Assembly (NCBI GenBank): GCA_039180875.1
Contig: JBCDCY010000001.1
Location: 62,001-126,000 of the forward strand
DNA from: JBCDCY01 sp039180875
GTDB lineage: Bacteria; Pseudomonadota; Alphaproteobacteria; Rhodobacterales; Rhodobacteraceae
Reading direction: 5' to 3'
DNA length: 64,000 bases
The stretch's first letter is position 1, and each line of letters opens with the position of its first letter. Positions 1 to 7,518 of the stretch are shown here, one piece after another. A model generated the notes under the pieces. That model was not told the origin of the DNA, ran no database searches, and worked only from the letters and a program-made list of their open reading frames with translations. Made by a program: the position numbers and the translations under genes.

Positions 1-1
1 G

Positions 2-232
2 CCGCAGGATCTCCGCGCCCGGATCGCGCGGGAGAACGCGGTCGACGCCGCGCTCCACCGGCTCTGGTCGGAGCGTCGCTTCGCCGAGGGTGCGCCGGAC
101 GGAACGGCGGAGGCGGAGGCGGCATTGCCCGCCGGCGACCAGCTCAGCTACACGCTGCGCGACGCGGTCGGTACGGCGATCAAGAAACTCTCCCGCCACC
201 CCGCGCTCCACACCGCATCGGACGAGCGCTGA
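2..232 (+). CDS. C-terminal fragment of an unidentified protein (5' end outside window)
   Basis: An open frame enters from the left edge and stops at the tga at 230-232, giving 76 residues without a start. The fragment is rich in Ala, Arg and Glu, is predicted mostly helical, and ends in HPALHTASDER. I recognise no family motif in it. High third-position GC and the lack of a better frame support it as real coding. It is followed by an 84-bp gap and then the DMSP lyase gene in the same direction, so the two could be co-transcribed, but nothing visible links their functions. Confidence 0.5.
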   Translation, partial: PQDLRARIARENAVDAALHRLWSERRFAEGAPDGTAEAEAALPAGDQLSYTLRDAVGTAIKKLSRHPALHTASDER

Positions 233-316
233 AAGCGACGGATTGTCGGCGCGAACGGGCAAGCCGGCCGGCCGGCCCCTCTCCACGCTTTTGCTGCGAG
301 CGGAGAGGCCAGCCGG

Positions 317-1645
317 ATGAACAGCCATCATCGCGACGTCCGCAAGATCGACCCAAGTCGGCAGGCGACCCGCCCCGACGGCACGCCGCTTGACGAGGAT
401 CGGGCAGAGATCGGGCCGACGCCGCTGGCCTTTGCCGAGTGGCAGGCAGCCGGCCTCACCCCGCCCAACCTGCCGGCGATGCGGGCCCATCGCCATCGCC
501 GCATCGTCGCGGCGCTCGCCGCCCGGGGCTATGGCGGCGTCCTGCTCTTCGATCCGCTCAACATCCGCTACGCCACCGACAGCACCAACATGCAGCTTTG
601 GAACAGCCACAATCCGTTCCGGGCGCTTCTGGTGCTGGCCGACGGCCATATGGTGCTGTGGGAGTACAAGGGGGCGAGCTTCGCCTTCCTCTCCGACTTC
701 AACCCCCTGGTGCGGGAGGTGCGGGGCGGCGCCAGCATGTTCTACTTCGCCTGCGGCGATCGGGGGGAGGCGGCCGCCTCCCGCTTCGCCGCCGAGGTCC
801 GCGATCTGCTCACCCACCACGCCCCCGGTGAGCGTCGGCTCGCCGTCGACAAGATCATGGTGCACGGCTACCGCGCACTGATCGAGGCGGGGCTCGAGGT
901 GGAGGACGGCGAGGAATTGATGGAGCGCACTCGCGCCATCAAGGGCCCCGACGAGATCCGCGCCATGCGCTGCGCCATGCACGCCTGCGAGCAAGCGGTG
1001 GCGGAGATGGAGCGCCAGGCCATCCCCGGCCTGACCGAGGACGACATTTGGGCCGTCCTGCATGCCGAGAACATCCGCCGCGGGGGCGAGTGGATCGAGA
1101 CCCGCCTGCTCGCCACCGGGCCGCGCACCAACCCGTGGTTTCAGGAATGCGGGCCGCGGCGGCTGAAACCGAACGAGATCCTGGCTTTCGACACCGATCT
1201 GGTGGGCTGCTACGGCATGTGCGCCGACATCTCCCGCACCTGGTGGATCGGCGATGCCGACCCGCCGGCCGAGATGCGGCGCCAGTTCCGCATCGCCCAT
1301 CAGCACATCATGGAGAACATGGCCCTGCTCGCCCCCGGCGTGCCGTTTCGCGAGCTCAGTTTCGGCGGTCACCTCCTGCCGGCGGAGTTCGTCGACAGCC
1401 GCTATGGCTGCAAGATGCACGGCGTCGGCCTTTGCGATGAATGGCCGTCGATCCTTTATCCCGAGGATTTCGTCGAGGGTGCCTTCGAGGACGTGCTGCA
1501 GCCCGGCATGATGCTGTGCGTCGAGGTGCTGCTCGCCCATCGGGGTGGCGATTTCTCCATCAAGCTCGAGGATCAGGTGCTGATCACCGAGGACGGATAC
1601 GAGAACCTGACCACCTACCCCTTCGACGCCCGCCTGCTTGCCTGA
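317..1645 (+). CDS. dddP: Dimethylsulfoniopropionate lyase DddP (M24 peptidase fold)
   Basis: This enzyme cleaves DMSP to dimethyl sulfide and acrylate in the cytoplasm. The 442-residue protein matches the DddP family over its whole length (family members are about 445 residues). Diagnostic stretches include NIRYATDSTNMQLWN near residues 80-95 and GPRTNPWFQECGPR near 267-280. The six metal ligands known from the Roseobacter-group enzyme are present in order: D292, D294, D304, H368, E403 and E418. These separate DddP from ordinary M24 aminopeptidases. The ATG at 317 has a purine-rich ggagag sequence about 10 bases upstream. The flanking genes are not recognisable DMSP or acrylate genes, so the downstream pathway must lie elsewhere. 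Its presence suggests a marine or salt-marsh lifestyle. Confidence 0.93.
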   Translation: MNSHHRDVRKIDPSRQATRPDGTPLDEDRAEIGPTPLAFAEWQAAGLTPPNLPAMRAHRHRRIVAALAARGYGGVLLFDPLNIRYATDSTNMQLWNSHNPFRALLVLADGHMVLWEYKGASFAFLSDFNPLVREVRGGASMFYFACGDRGEAAASRFAAEVRDLLTHHAPGERRLAVDKIMVHGYRALIEAGLEVEDGEELMERTRAIKGPDEIRAMRCAMHACEQAVAEMERQAIPGLTEDDIWAVLHAENIRRGGEWIETRLLATGPRTNPWFQECGPRRLKPNEILAFDTDLVGCYGMCADISRTWWIGDADPPAEMRRQFRIAHQHIMENMALLAPGVPFRELSFGGHLLPAEFVDSRYGCKMHGVGLCDEWPSILYPEDFVEGAFEDVLQPGMMLCVEVLLAHRGGDFSIKLEDQVLITEDGYENLTTYPFDARLLA

Positions 1646-1743
1646 CACGGCCCTCGCCGGCACAACCAGCGCTGGCAGTTTTCTTTGTCAGGGCGAAAAG
1701 TCGTGGTACGTTAACCTTTTGGTCAGTCTGCGTTGAGGTGAGA

Positions 1744-1992
1744 ATGTACCGTTGGTTTGTCCTGTGCCTCGCGTTGCTTGCGCTGCACCAGACGCCGCTT
1801 CCGTCGGGGACCGACCCGGCGCCGGCGAGCGTGAGTGATGCCACTATGCCGGTGCCCTGGCGGCTGGCACAGTCCACGGGATCGGTCTGCGAGACCCCGT
1901 CGGGCGTCTGCCCCCTCTACAGCCCGCAACCGATCGGATCAGTCTGCACCTGCCCGACCTCTTCGGGCTCGGTGGAGGGCGTCACGCGCTAG
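1744..1992 (+). CDS. Small secreted cysteine-containing protein
   Basis: An 82-residue protein whose first 20 or so residues form a hydrophobic signal peptide (MYRWFVLCLALLALHQT). The mature part is short, Pro/Ser/Gly rich, and carries the motif GSVC twice (residues 46-49 and 65-68), with cysteines at 49, 56, 68 and 70. That pattern suggests one or two disulfides in the periplasm or outside the cell. The start is supported by the ribosome binding site gaggtgag just before the ATG and by a 98-bp upstream gap that could hold a promoter. A strong hairpin follows the stop, so this looks like a monocistronic unit. I do not recognise a named family and give no function. Confidence 0.6.
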   Translation: MYRWFVLCLALLALHQTPLPSGTDPAPASVSDATMPVPWRLAQSTGSVCETPSGVCPLYSPQPIGSVCTCPTSSGSVEGVTR

Positions 1993-1993
1993 G

Positions 1994-2037
1994 GCGCTTT
2001 CCGTTCAGGCCGGACCACCGGTCTGAACGGAAAGCGC
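1994..2037 (+). terminator. Strong inverted repeat after the small secreted protein gene
   Basis: A perfect 15-bp stem (gcgctttccgttcag paired with ctgaacggaaagcgc) closes a 14-base loop that can extend the pairing by five more positions with one mismatch. It begins two bases after the stop codon at 1992. There is no T run behind it, so it may act as a Rho-assisted terminator or an mRNA 3' stabiliser rather than a classical intrinsic terminator. Confidence 0.65.
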
Positions 2038-2127
2038 AACGACGCGAACGACGTGCCTGTCTTGGATGTCGACCTGACGGAGTCAGTCAGATCGAAATCC
2101 GCCTAAGGCTCACGAGGAGGATCCGCC

Positions 2128-3186
2128 ATGCCCGACCAGTCTGAAAAGGCAGCGCCAAAACCCCTCAGAAAGCGGATCGAGGACAACATCCTCGTCGTGC
2201 TCTTCTCCTGCTGCGCCGCCACCGCCACGGTGGTCGCCGGCGCCGGGGCCTATGTCGCCGACAGCGCCATCCAGGCCGAGCGCAGCGATGCCCGGGTGCG
2301 CCTCAGCGAAGAGGTGATGCGCCTTGCGAACGTACAGCAAGACGCCCTCGGCGAGCTCAGCCAGTCCTTCGAGGAGGAGCGGGACGCGCACAAATCCGCC
2401 CTGCGCGAGCTCAACGACCGGATCCAAAAGGTCGAGGCGGAGAACGCCCAACTGCGCAGCGCCAGCGCCGCCTTCGTCGCCTGCCGGGAAAGCGGCAGCT
2501 GCGACCGCTTCTTCCTGCAGGACCGCCTGCGGCGGGTGCTCGACGTCGATGCGGTGGTGGCGCGGGAGCCGGTCTTTCCGATCTACAGCGGGCGGATCCT
2601 GGCGCCGCGGCCCTCACCCCCCGACGTCATCCACCGCGAGCTCGCCTTCGGCCAGATGCAGCAGTTCATGCTGGATGAAAGCGTCGATCTCGACGAGACG
2701 CCGGACGAAGAGCCGCTGTTTGTCGAGCATGTCTGGCAGATCGGCGACACCCAGGATATCGGCGGCCATCCGCGGCTGAAGCGCTTCGCCTCGTTCTTCT
2801 CGATCTACCGCACGCCGATCGCCCAGGGCACCCGCGGGGAGGAGATGGACGCGGTCTGGAGCGCCTTCAACAACGACCTGGAACGGCGCAACGCCGCCCA
2901 GGATCTGCGCGGCATGCGGCCCCGGCTCCGCCAGGTCGAGGGGATGGGGACGGGCGCGCTCTTTGCCCATTACCAGACCGTGCTGCGGGACGTGGAGCTC
3001 GACGGCGCGGCGCGCCAGCGGCTCTTCATGAACGAGATGATCTTCTATGTCCGCGGCAGCGGCGAGGGCGGCGAGGTCTTCGTGATCCGCTGCAGCTTCC
3101 TCTCCGAACGGCGCCGGGTCGAGGATGCGACCGATTGGGTCCGGGTGATCGACTGGTGGACCAAGCTGATCATCAACACCGGATAA
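2128..3186 (+). CDS. Membrane-anchored coiled-coil protein of unknown function
   Basis: A 352-residue protein. A basic N-terminus is followed by one transmembrane helix at about residues 21-45, then a heptad-rich coiled coil at about 48-112 (QDALGELSQSFEEERDAHKS region), then a mixed alpha/beta domain of some 230 residues with one CRESGSC pair of cysteines. The topology is probably N-terminus in, with the large domain in the periplasm, though the short basic N-terminus does not prove this. The ATG at 2128 has the ribosome binding site gaggagg 8 bases upstream. It stands alone between a hairpin and the hydrolase/OsmC gene. I recognise no catalytic motif and no named family. Confidence 0.65.
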   Translation: MPDQSEKAAPKPLRKRIEDNILVVLFSCCAATATVVAGAGAYVADSAIQAERSDARVRLSEEVMRLANVQQDALGELSQSFEEERDAHKSALRELNDRIQKVEAENAQLRSASAAFVACRESGSCDRFFLQDRLRRVLDVDAVVAREPVFPIYSGRILAPRPSPPDVIHRELAFGQMQQFMLDESVDLDETPDEEPLFVEHVWQIGDTQDIGGHPRLKRFASFFSIYRTPIAQGTRGEEMDAVWSAFNNDLERRNAAQDLRGMRPRLRQVEGMGTGALFAHYQTVLRDVELDGAARQRLFMNEMIFYVRGSGEGGEVFVIRCSFLSERRRVEDATDWVRVIDWWTKLIINTG

Positions 3187-3329
3187 GGCGATCGCCGGCC
3201 GGGTGATCCCAACCGGGTTCGTCCCAGGCGGCAAGCCTTGGGCGATCTCGGCTTGATCAAGGCCGCGCGCAGATGCGACGACGGGGCAAACCTGAGCCTA
3301 GCCAAGCGTCGCAGAAGGACGATCCGCCG

Positions 3330-4544
3330 ATGAAAAGCGAGAAGCTCGAGTTCTCGGGCCATGCCGGCGACACCCTCGCCGCCCGGTTCGACATGCCGGT
3401 CGGCAAGCCCCAGGCCGTCGCCCTCTTCGCCCACTGCTTCACCTGCTCTAAGGACATCGCGGCGGCACGCCGGATCGCCGGCCGGCTCGCCGCGCTCGGC
3501 ATCGCCGTCCTGCGCTTCGATTTCACCGGGCTCGGCCATTCCGGCGGCGAGTTCGCCAACACCCATTTCAGCTCGAACGTCGAGGATCTGCTGGCCGCCG
3601 CCAAGCATCTGGCGAGCATCGACATGGCGCCCGACCTGCTGATCGGCCATTCCCTCGGCGGTGCCGCGGTATTGGCCGCGGCGGGCGACATCCCCTCGGC
3701 CCGGGGCGTCGTCACCATCGGCGCGCCCTACGATCCCGGCCACGTGGTGCACAATTTCGGCGAGAAGCTCGAGGAGATCGCCGAGGAGGGCATCGCCGAG
3801 GTGACGCTTTCCGGCCGGACCTTCACCATCAAGAAGGACTTCCTCGACGACCTCGCCTCCGTCACCCTCGCCGAAAAGGTGGCAGGGCTGAAGCGCGCGC
3901 TCCTCATCCTGCACGCGCCGCGAGACACGACGGTGGCGATCGACAATGCCGGTGAGATCTTCGCGGCGGCCAAGCACCCGAAGAGCTTCGTCACCCTCGA
4001 CAACGCCGACCACCTGCTCTCCCGCGCGGCGGATGCGGAGTACGCCGCCGAAGTGATCGCCGCCTGGTCGCAGCGCTATCTGGATCTGGAGCATACGACG
4101 GTGGAGGGCGTGCCGGAGAACGTCGTTCGGGTGAGTGAGCTCGACCCCGGCGGCTTCCTGCAGTCGATCGCCGCCGGGCCCAAGCACCGCTTGCTGGCCG
4201 ACGAGCCGACCTCCTACGGCGGCACCGACCTCGGGCCCACGCCCTACGGTTTTCTCGCCGCCGGGCTCGGCGCCTGCACGGCGATGACCATCCGGATGTA
4301 TGCCCGCAGGAAGGGCTGGGCGCTGCACGACGTCACCGTCGATGTCAGCCACGACAAGATCCACGCCGAGGACTGCGCCCGCTGCGAAACGACGGAGAGC
4401 AAGATCGACGTCTTTCGCCGGGTGATCCGCCTGGACGGCGATCTGGACGACGAGCAGCGCACGAGGCTGATGGAGATCGCCGACAAGTGCCCGGTGCATC
4501 GGAGCTTCGAGAGCACGATCCGGGTGGAGACTGAGGCCGCCTGA
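3330..4544 (+). CDS. Bifunctional alpha/beta hydrolase / OsmC family protein
   Basis: A fusion of two domains in 404 residues. Residues 1-260 form an alpha/beta hydrolase with nucleophile serine S108 in GHSLGG, an acid residue in HAPRDTTV and a histidine in NADHLL. Residues 270-404 form an OsmC/Ohr-like domain with the two redox cysteines in GLGACTAMT and DKCPVHRSFE. OsmC proteins reduce organic hydroperoxides. The fused hydrolase may release or handle the lipid part, but that role is inferred. I chose the ATG at 3330 because agaagga precedes it and the family begins with this KSEKLEF-like sequence; an in-frame ATG at 3273 would add 19 low-complexity residues. A hairpin repeat follows the stop. 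Confidence 0.85.
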   Translation: MKSEKLEFSGHAGDTLAARFDMPVGKPQAVALFAHCFTCSKDIAAARRIAGRLAALGIAVLRFDFTGLGHSGGEFANTHFSSNVEDLLAAAKHLASIDMAPDLLIGHSLGGAAVLAAAGDIPSARGVVTIGAPYDPGHVVHNFGEKLEEIAEEGIAEVTLSGRTFTIKKDFLDDLASVTLAEKVAGLKRALLILHAPRDTTVAIDNAGEIFAAAKHPKSFVTLDNADHLLSRAADAEYAAEVIAAWSQRYLDLEHTTVEGVPENVVRVSELDPGGFLQSIAAGPKHRLLADEPTSYGGTDLGPTPYGFLAAGLGACTAMTIRMYARRKGWALHDVTVDVSHDKIHAEDCARCETTESKIDVFRRVIRLDGDLDDEQRTRLMEIADKCPVHRSFESTIRVETEAA

Positions 4545-4550
4545 GAGGGT

Positions 4551-4620
4551 GGTTGAGGGACGCTGCCCCTCTTCCTCCTGCGGAGGAACTCACCCCGGGA
4601 TATTTGGACCAATGCGAAAG
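4551..4620 (+). repeat. REP-like double-hairpin element, copy A
   Basis: Six bases after the stop of the hydrolase/OsmC gene come two small hairpins: gaggg...ccctc at 4555-4571 and ttcctcc-tgc-ggaggaa at 4572-4588. They are followed by the core caccccgggatattt and ggaccaatgcgaaag (to 4620). The same order of hairpin, hairpin and core recurs in the opposite orientation at 35073-35150, with one mismatch across the core. Both copies lie just behind a stop codon and read in that gene's direction, which suggests a dispersed terminator or 3'-end element. Similar sequences are, from memory, frequent in Rhodobacterales genomes. Confidence 0.7.
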
Positions 4621-4733
4621 CTCCTTCGCGGTGGCAGAAGTATCCCTGCCGGAGGCTATCGTCTCCTCGCAGCGCCCGGTTTCGGCACGCCTTATGGCGC
4701 GATAGGCTGGAGGATCAGCCCCCGGAGGCCGCG

Positions 4734-5855
4734 ATGACGGATTTCACCTTCCAGACCACGCCGAACCTACGCTCGGCCGCCGGCGCGACGGAGGAGATGG
4801 GCACGCTCTTCGCCGCCATGGGTGTGCGGCGCGTGGGCTTCGTCACCGATCCCGGGATCCAGGCGCTCGGGCTGGCCGATCCGGCCCTGGCGAGCCTCAG
4901 GGCGGCCGGGCTGTCGGTGGAGATCGTCGACGATGTGGTGGCCGATCCGCCTGAGGCGCTGGTGCTCTCCGCCGTCGAGCGGCTCCGCGGGGTCGACGGG
5001 ATCGCCTCGGTCGGCGGGGGGTCGTCGCTCGACGTGGCGAAGCTGTGCGCCGTGCTGCTCGCGGGCAAGCAGCAGATCGGGGAGATCTATGGGGTCGGCA
5101 ACATCTCCGGCGAACGCCTGCCGCTGATCCTGGCGCCGACGACGGCGGGGACAGGGTCGGAGGTGACGCCGATCTCCATCATCACCACCGGCGAGGCGCA
5201 GAAGATGGGCGTGGTCTCGCCCCAGCTTCTGCCCGACTGGGCGCTGCTCGACGCCGCCCTCACCCTCAGCCTACCGCGGGAGGTGACGGCGGCGACGGGG
5301 GTCGATGCCATGGTGCATGCGGTCGAGGCCTATACCTCGGCCCACCGCAAGAACCCCGTCTCCGACGCCCTGGCGCGGGAGGCGCTGCGCCTTCTCGGTG
5401 CGAACATCGAGCGGGCGTGCGAAGCGCCGGACGACCTAGCCGCGCGCCAGGCGATGCTGCTTGGCTCGGCGCTCGCCGGCATGGCCTTCGCCAATGCGCC
5501 GGTCGCGGCGGTGCATGCGCTCGCCTATCCCCTCGGCGGGCATTTCCATGTGCCGCACGGTCTCTCGAACTGCCTCGTGCTGCCCCATGTGCTGGAGTTC
5601 AACATGGGCGCGGCGGCGGCGATGTATGCCGAGCTTGCGCCCATCGCCTTCCCCGGCGCGCCGGATCTGGTCGCGGGGTTCCGCGCCCTTGCCCTGCGCA
5701 TCGGACTGAAGACCCGGCTGGCGGAGGTGGGGGTGGGACACAACCATCTGCCGATGCTGGCCGAGGATGCGATGAAGCAGACGCGGCTTCTGGTGAACAA
5801 CCCCCGCGAGGTCACGTACGACGACGCCCTGGCGATCTACTCCGCCGCACTCTGA
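4734..5855 (+). CDS. Iron-containing alcohol dehydrogenase
   Basis: A 373-residue protein of the group III, iron-dependent alcohol dehydrogenase family, which interconverts alcohols and aldehydes with NAD(P). Visible features are the nucleotide-binding GGGSSLDVAK near residue 95, the TTAGTGSEVTP signature near 140, and the metal-binding Asp and His residues in LLDAAL, DAMVHAVEAY, AAVHALAYPLG and PHGLSN. The ATG at 4734 has ggagg just upstream. It is convergent with the GntR gene and overlaps its 3' end by 19 bp. It borders the hydantoinase/CoA-transferase block and may act on an alcohol or aldehyde in that pathway; the substrate cannot be read from sequence. Confidence 0.88.
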   Translation: MTDFTFQTTPNLRSAAGATEEMGTLFAAMGVRRVGFVTDPGIQALGLADPALASLRAAGLSVEIVDDVVADPPEALVLSAVERLRGVDGIASVGGGSSLDVAKLCAVLLAGKQQIGEIYGVGNISGERLPLILAPTTAGTGSEVTPISIITTGEAQKMGVVSPQLLPDWALLDAALTLSLPREVTAATGVDAMVHAVEAYTSAHRKNPVSDALAREALRLLGANIERACEAPDDLAARQAMLLGSALAGMAFANAPVAAVHALAYPLGGHFHVPHGLSNCLVLPHVLEFNMGAAAAMYAELAPIAFPGAPDLVAGFRALALRIGLKTRLAEVGVGHNHLPMLAEDAMKQTRLLVNNPREVTYDDALAIYSAAL

Positions 5856-6508
5856 GAAGCCGGCCGGCGCTGCGCCGTGGCGGCCGCGGCGAGAAGGTGG
5901 GAGGCCATCACGTTCGCGGCCCAGTCCGGGGCCCGGGCGGCGATGGCGTCGGTGATCTCGTGGTGGTGCTGGGAGGAGCGGATGAGATCGCGCTCCGAGT
6001 ACATGCGGTAGGTTCGCAGCACCATGCCCACATCCACCGCGATGCCGAGGAGCGCGGCCAGCCGGCGGGAGCGGGCGGCCTGCATGATGAGCTTGTGGAA
6101 GCGTTCGTTGGCGGTGCTCAGCGTCTCGAAATCCGCATCCGTGCGCGGGGGCGTATGGGCGCTCATGCTCTCGGACAGCGCACGGAGCTCGGCGATCTCC
6201 TCGGCCGTGGCGAACTGGGCGGCACGGCGGGCGGCGTAGGTCTCGAGCAATACGCGGATCTGGAAAACCTGCTCGATCTCGTCCTCGGGAAAGGGCGCGA
6301 CGCGGGCACTGGTGCCGGTGCCGCTGGTCACGAACCCCTCGAGCGCCAGGCGGCTCAGCGCCTCCCTGACCGGAGTGCGGGAAAGGCCGAGCGCCTCGGC
6401 AAGCTTCGTCTCGGCCAGCCGCGCGCCTTCGCCATGTACGCCGGTGATGATGTCGTAGCGGATCCGGCGATAGGCCTGCTCGGCGGCGGAGGCGCGCTCT
6501 GCGCTCAT
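5837..6508 (-). CDS. GntR family transcriptional regulator (FCD subfamily)
   Basis: A 223-residue regulator. The winged helix-turn-helix occupies about residues 8-72 (LAETKLAEALGLSRTPVREA), and the helical FCD ligand domain follows, with candidate metal-binding histidines in ANERFHKLIM, QHHHEIT and ASHLLA. FadR-type regulators of this class usually bind a small carboxylate or its CoA ester. Its start overlaps the stop of the lyase gene by 4 bp (ATGA), so the two are co-translated. It lies next to the divergent promoter of the CoA-transferase/hydantoinase operon and is the obvious candidate to control that operon, probably released by a pathway intermediate. That role is inferred from position. 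Confidence 0.85.
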   Translation of the reverse strand: MSAERASAAEQAYRRIRYDIITGVHGEGARLAETKLAEALGLSRTPVREALSRLALEGFVTSGTGTSARVAPFPEDEIEQVFQIRVLLETYAARRAAQFATAEEIAELRALSESMSAHTPPRTDADFETLSTANERFHKLIMQAARSRRLAALLGIAVDVGMVLRTYRMYSERDLIRSSQHHHEITDAIAARAPDWAANVMASHLLAAAATAQRRPASQSAAE

Positions 6509-7422
6509 GCGGCCTCACCTGTGGGGAAGCCGCCGGCCTTCATCACCAGACCCGGGACGGTCTTGCCGAGGGCGCGCTCCAGGAACTCCGCCGCCTCCAC
6601 CGCGGCATCGAGCGAGATGCCGGTGGCGATGCCGCCGCGCTCCAGCATGTAGACCAGATCCTCGGTCGCGATGTTGCCGGTGGCTCGGGGCGCGAAGGGG
6701 CAGCCGCCGACGCCGCCGAAGGAGCTGTCGAGCGCCGTCACCCCCGCCGCGATCCCGGCCCAGGCATTGGCAAAGCCGGTGTTGCGGGTGTTGTGCAGGT
6801 GCAAGCGGATCGGCAGATCGGGCCAACGGGCGCGGATCGCCCCTACACGCTCCGTCACATCGCGGGGGCTCGCCACACCGATCGTGTCGGCCAGCGTCAA
6901 CTCCCGCGGCTGGGCGGTAAGGCAAGCCTCGATGACCGAGAGGAGCCGGGCCACCGGCACCTCGCCCTCGAACGGGCAGCCGAAGGCAGCGGCGATGCTG
7001 AGGGTGGCGTCGATCCGGCCCTCGGCGGCCGCCGCCATCTCCGTCCAGGCCGCCACGCTTTCGGCCGTGGGGACGCCCTGGTTGCGGGTGTTGAAGGTGT
7101 CGCTGGCGACGACGACGAAGTTCACCTCGTCGACGCCGCCGGCCACGGCCCGCTCGAAGCCGCGGCGGTTGAGCGCGAGGCCCGTGTAGCGCGCCTGCCG
7201 CTCCCCCTGGGGCGGCAGGGCGGCCATCAGCGCATCGGCATCGGCCATCTGCGGCACACGCTTGGGATTGACGAAGCTGGTGACCTCGATGCGCCGCAGC
7301 CCCGCCGCCTCAGCCCGCCGGATCAGCTCAAGCTTCGTCGGAAGATCCAGGATTGTCGCCTCGTTCTGTATACCGTCCCGGGACGAAACCTCGACGATTT
7401 CCACGTTTTGCGGCGAATCCAC
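6505..7422 (-). CDS. Hydroxymethylglutaryl-CoA lyase family protein
   Basis: A 305-residue TIM-barrel lyase. Members cleave 3-hydroxy-3-methylglutaryl-CoA to acetyl-CoA and acetoacetate, or split related tertiary hydroxyacyl-CoAs. The catalytic VSSRDGIQNE is at residues 12-21, the metal-binding HLHNTRNTG lies mid-protein, and the active-site cysteine loop GGVGGCPFAPRATGN is complete. The size and these motifs fit the true lyase branch rather than isopropylmalate synthases. It starts with GTG at 7422 behind gaaggga. It is coupled to the GntR gene and divergent from a CoA-transferase, a pairing that suggests activation of a carboxylic acid followed by C-C cleavage. The natural substrate need not be HMG-CoA. 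Confidence 0.85.
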   Translation of the reverse strand: MDSPQNVEIVEVSSRDGIQNEATILDLPTKLELIRRAEAAGLRRIEVTSFVNPKRVPQMADADALMAALPPQGERQARYTGLALNRRGFERAVAGGVDEVNFVVVASDTFNTRNQGVPTAESVAAWTEMAAAAEGRIDATLSIAAAFGCPFEGEVPVARLLSVIEACLTAQPRELTLADTIGVASPRDVTERVGAIRARWPDLPIRLHLHNTRNTGFANAWAGIAAGVTALDSSFGGVGGCPFAPRATGNIATEDLVYMLERGGIATGISLDAAVEAAEFLERALGKTVPGLVMKAGGFPTGEAA

Positions 7423-7442
7423 TGGCTATCCCTTCCCTTCTG

Positions 7443-7460
7443 GATACAGTGCTGCATATC
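7443..7460. promoter_or_regulatory. Possible GntR operator in the divergent promoter region
   Basis: The 96 bp between the divergent lyase and CoA-transferase genes must hold both promoters. Inside it, gata and tatc face each other across ten bases (gatacagtgctgcatatc), a weak dyad of the size FCD-type GntR proteins use. A related half site (ctgtatac) occurs at about 7366-7373 inside the lyase gene. This is a suggestion from symmetry only. Confidence 0.3.
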
Positions 7461-7518
7461 AATCTAGAACGATGCCGGCCAGAACAAGGCGGGCGCACTG
7501 CCGACAGGGGAGGTCCCG

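Noticed and set aside
264..290. Short ggccggcc-type repeat before dddP
   Set aside because: A chance GC-rich run of a few bases, too short to call a repeat element.
3273..3329. Upstream ATG extending the hydrolase/OsmC protein
   Set aside because: Adds 19 charged residues unlike the family; the ATG at 3330 has the ribosome binding site.
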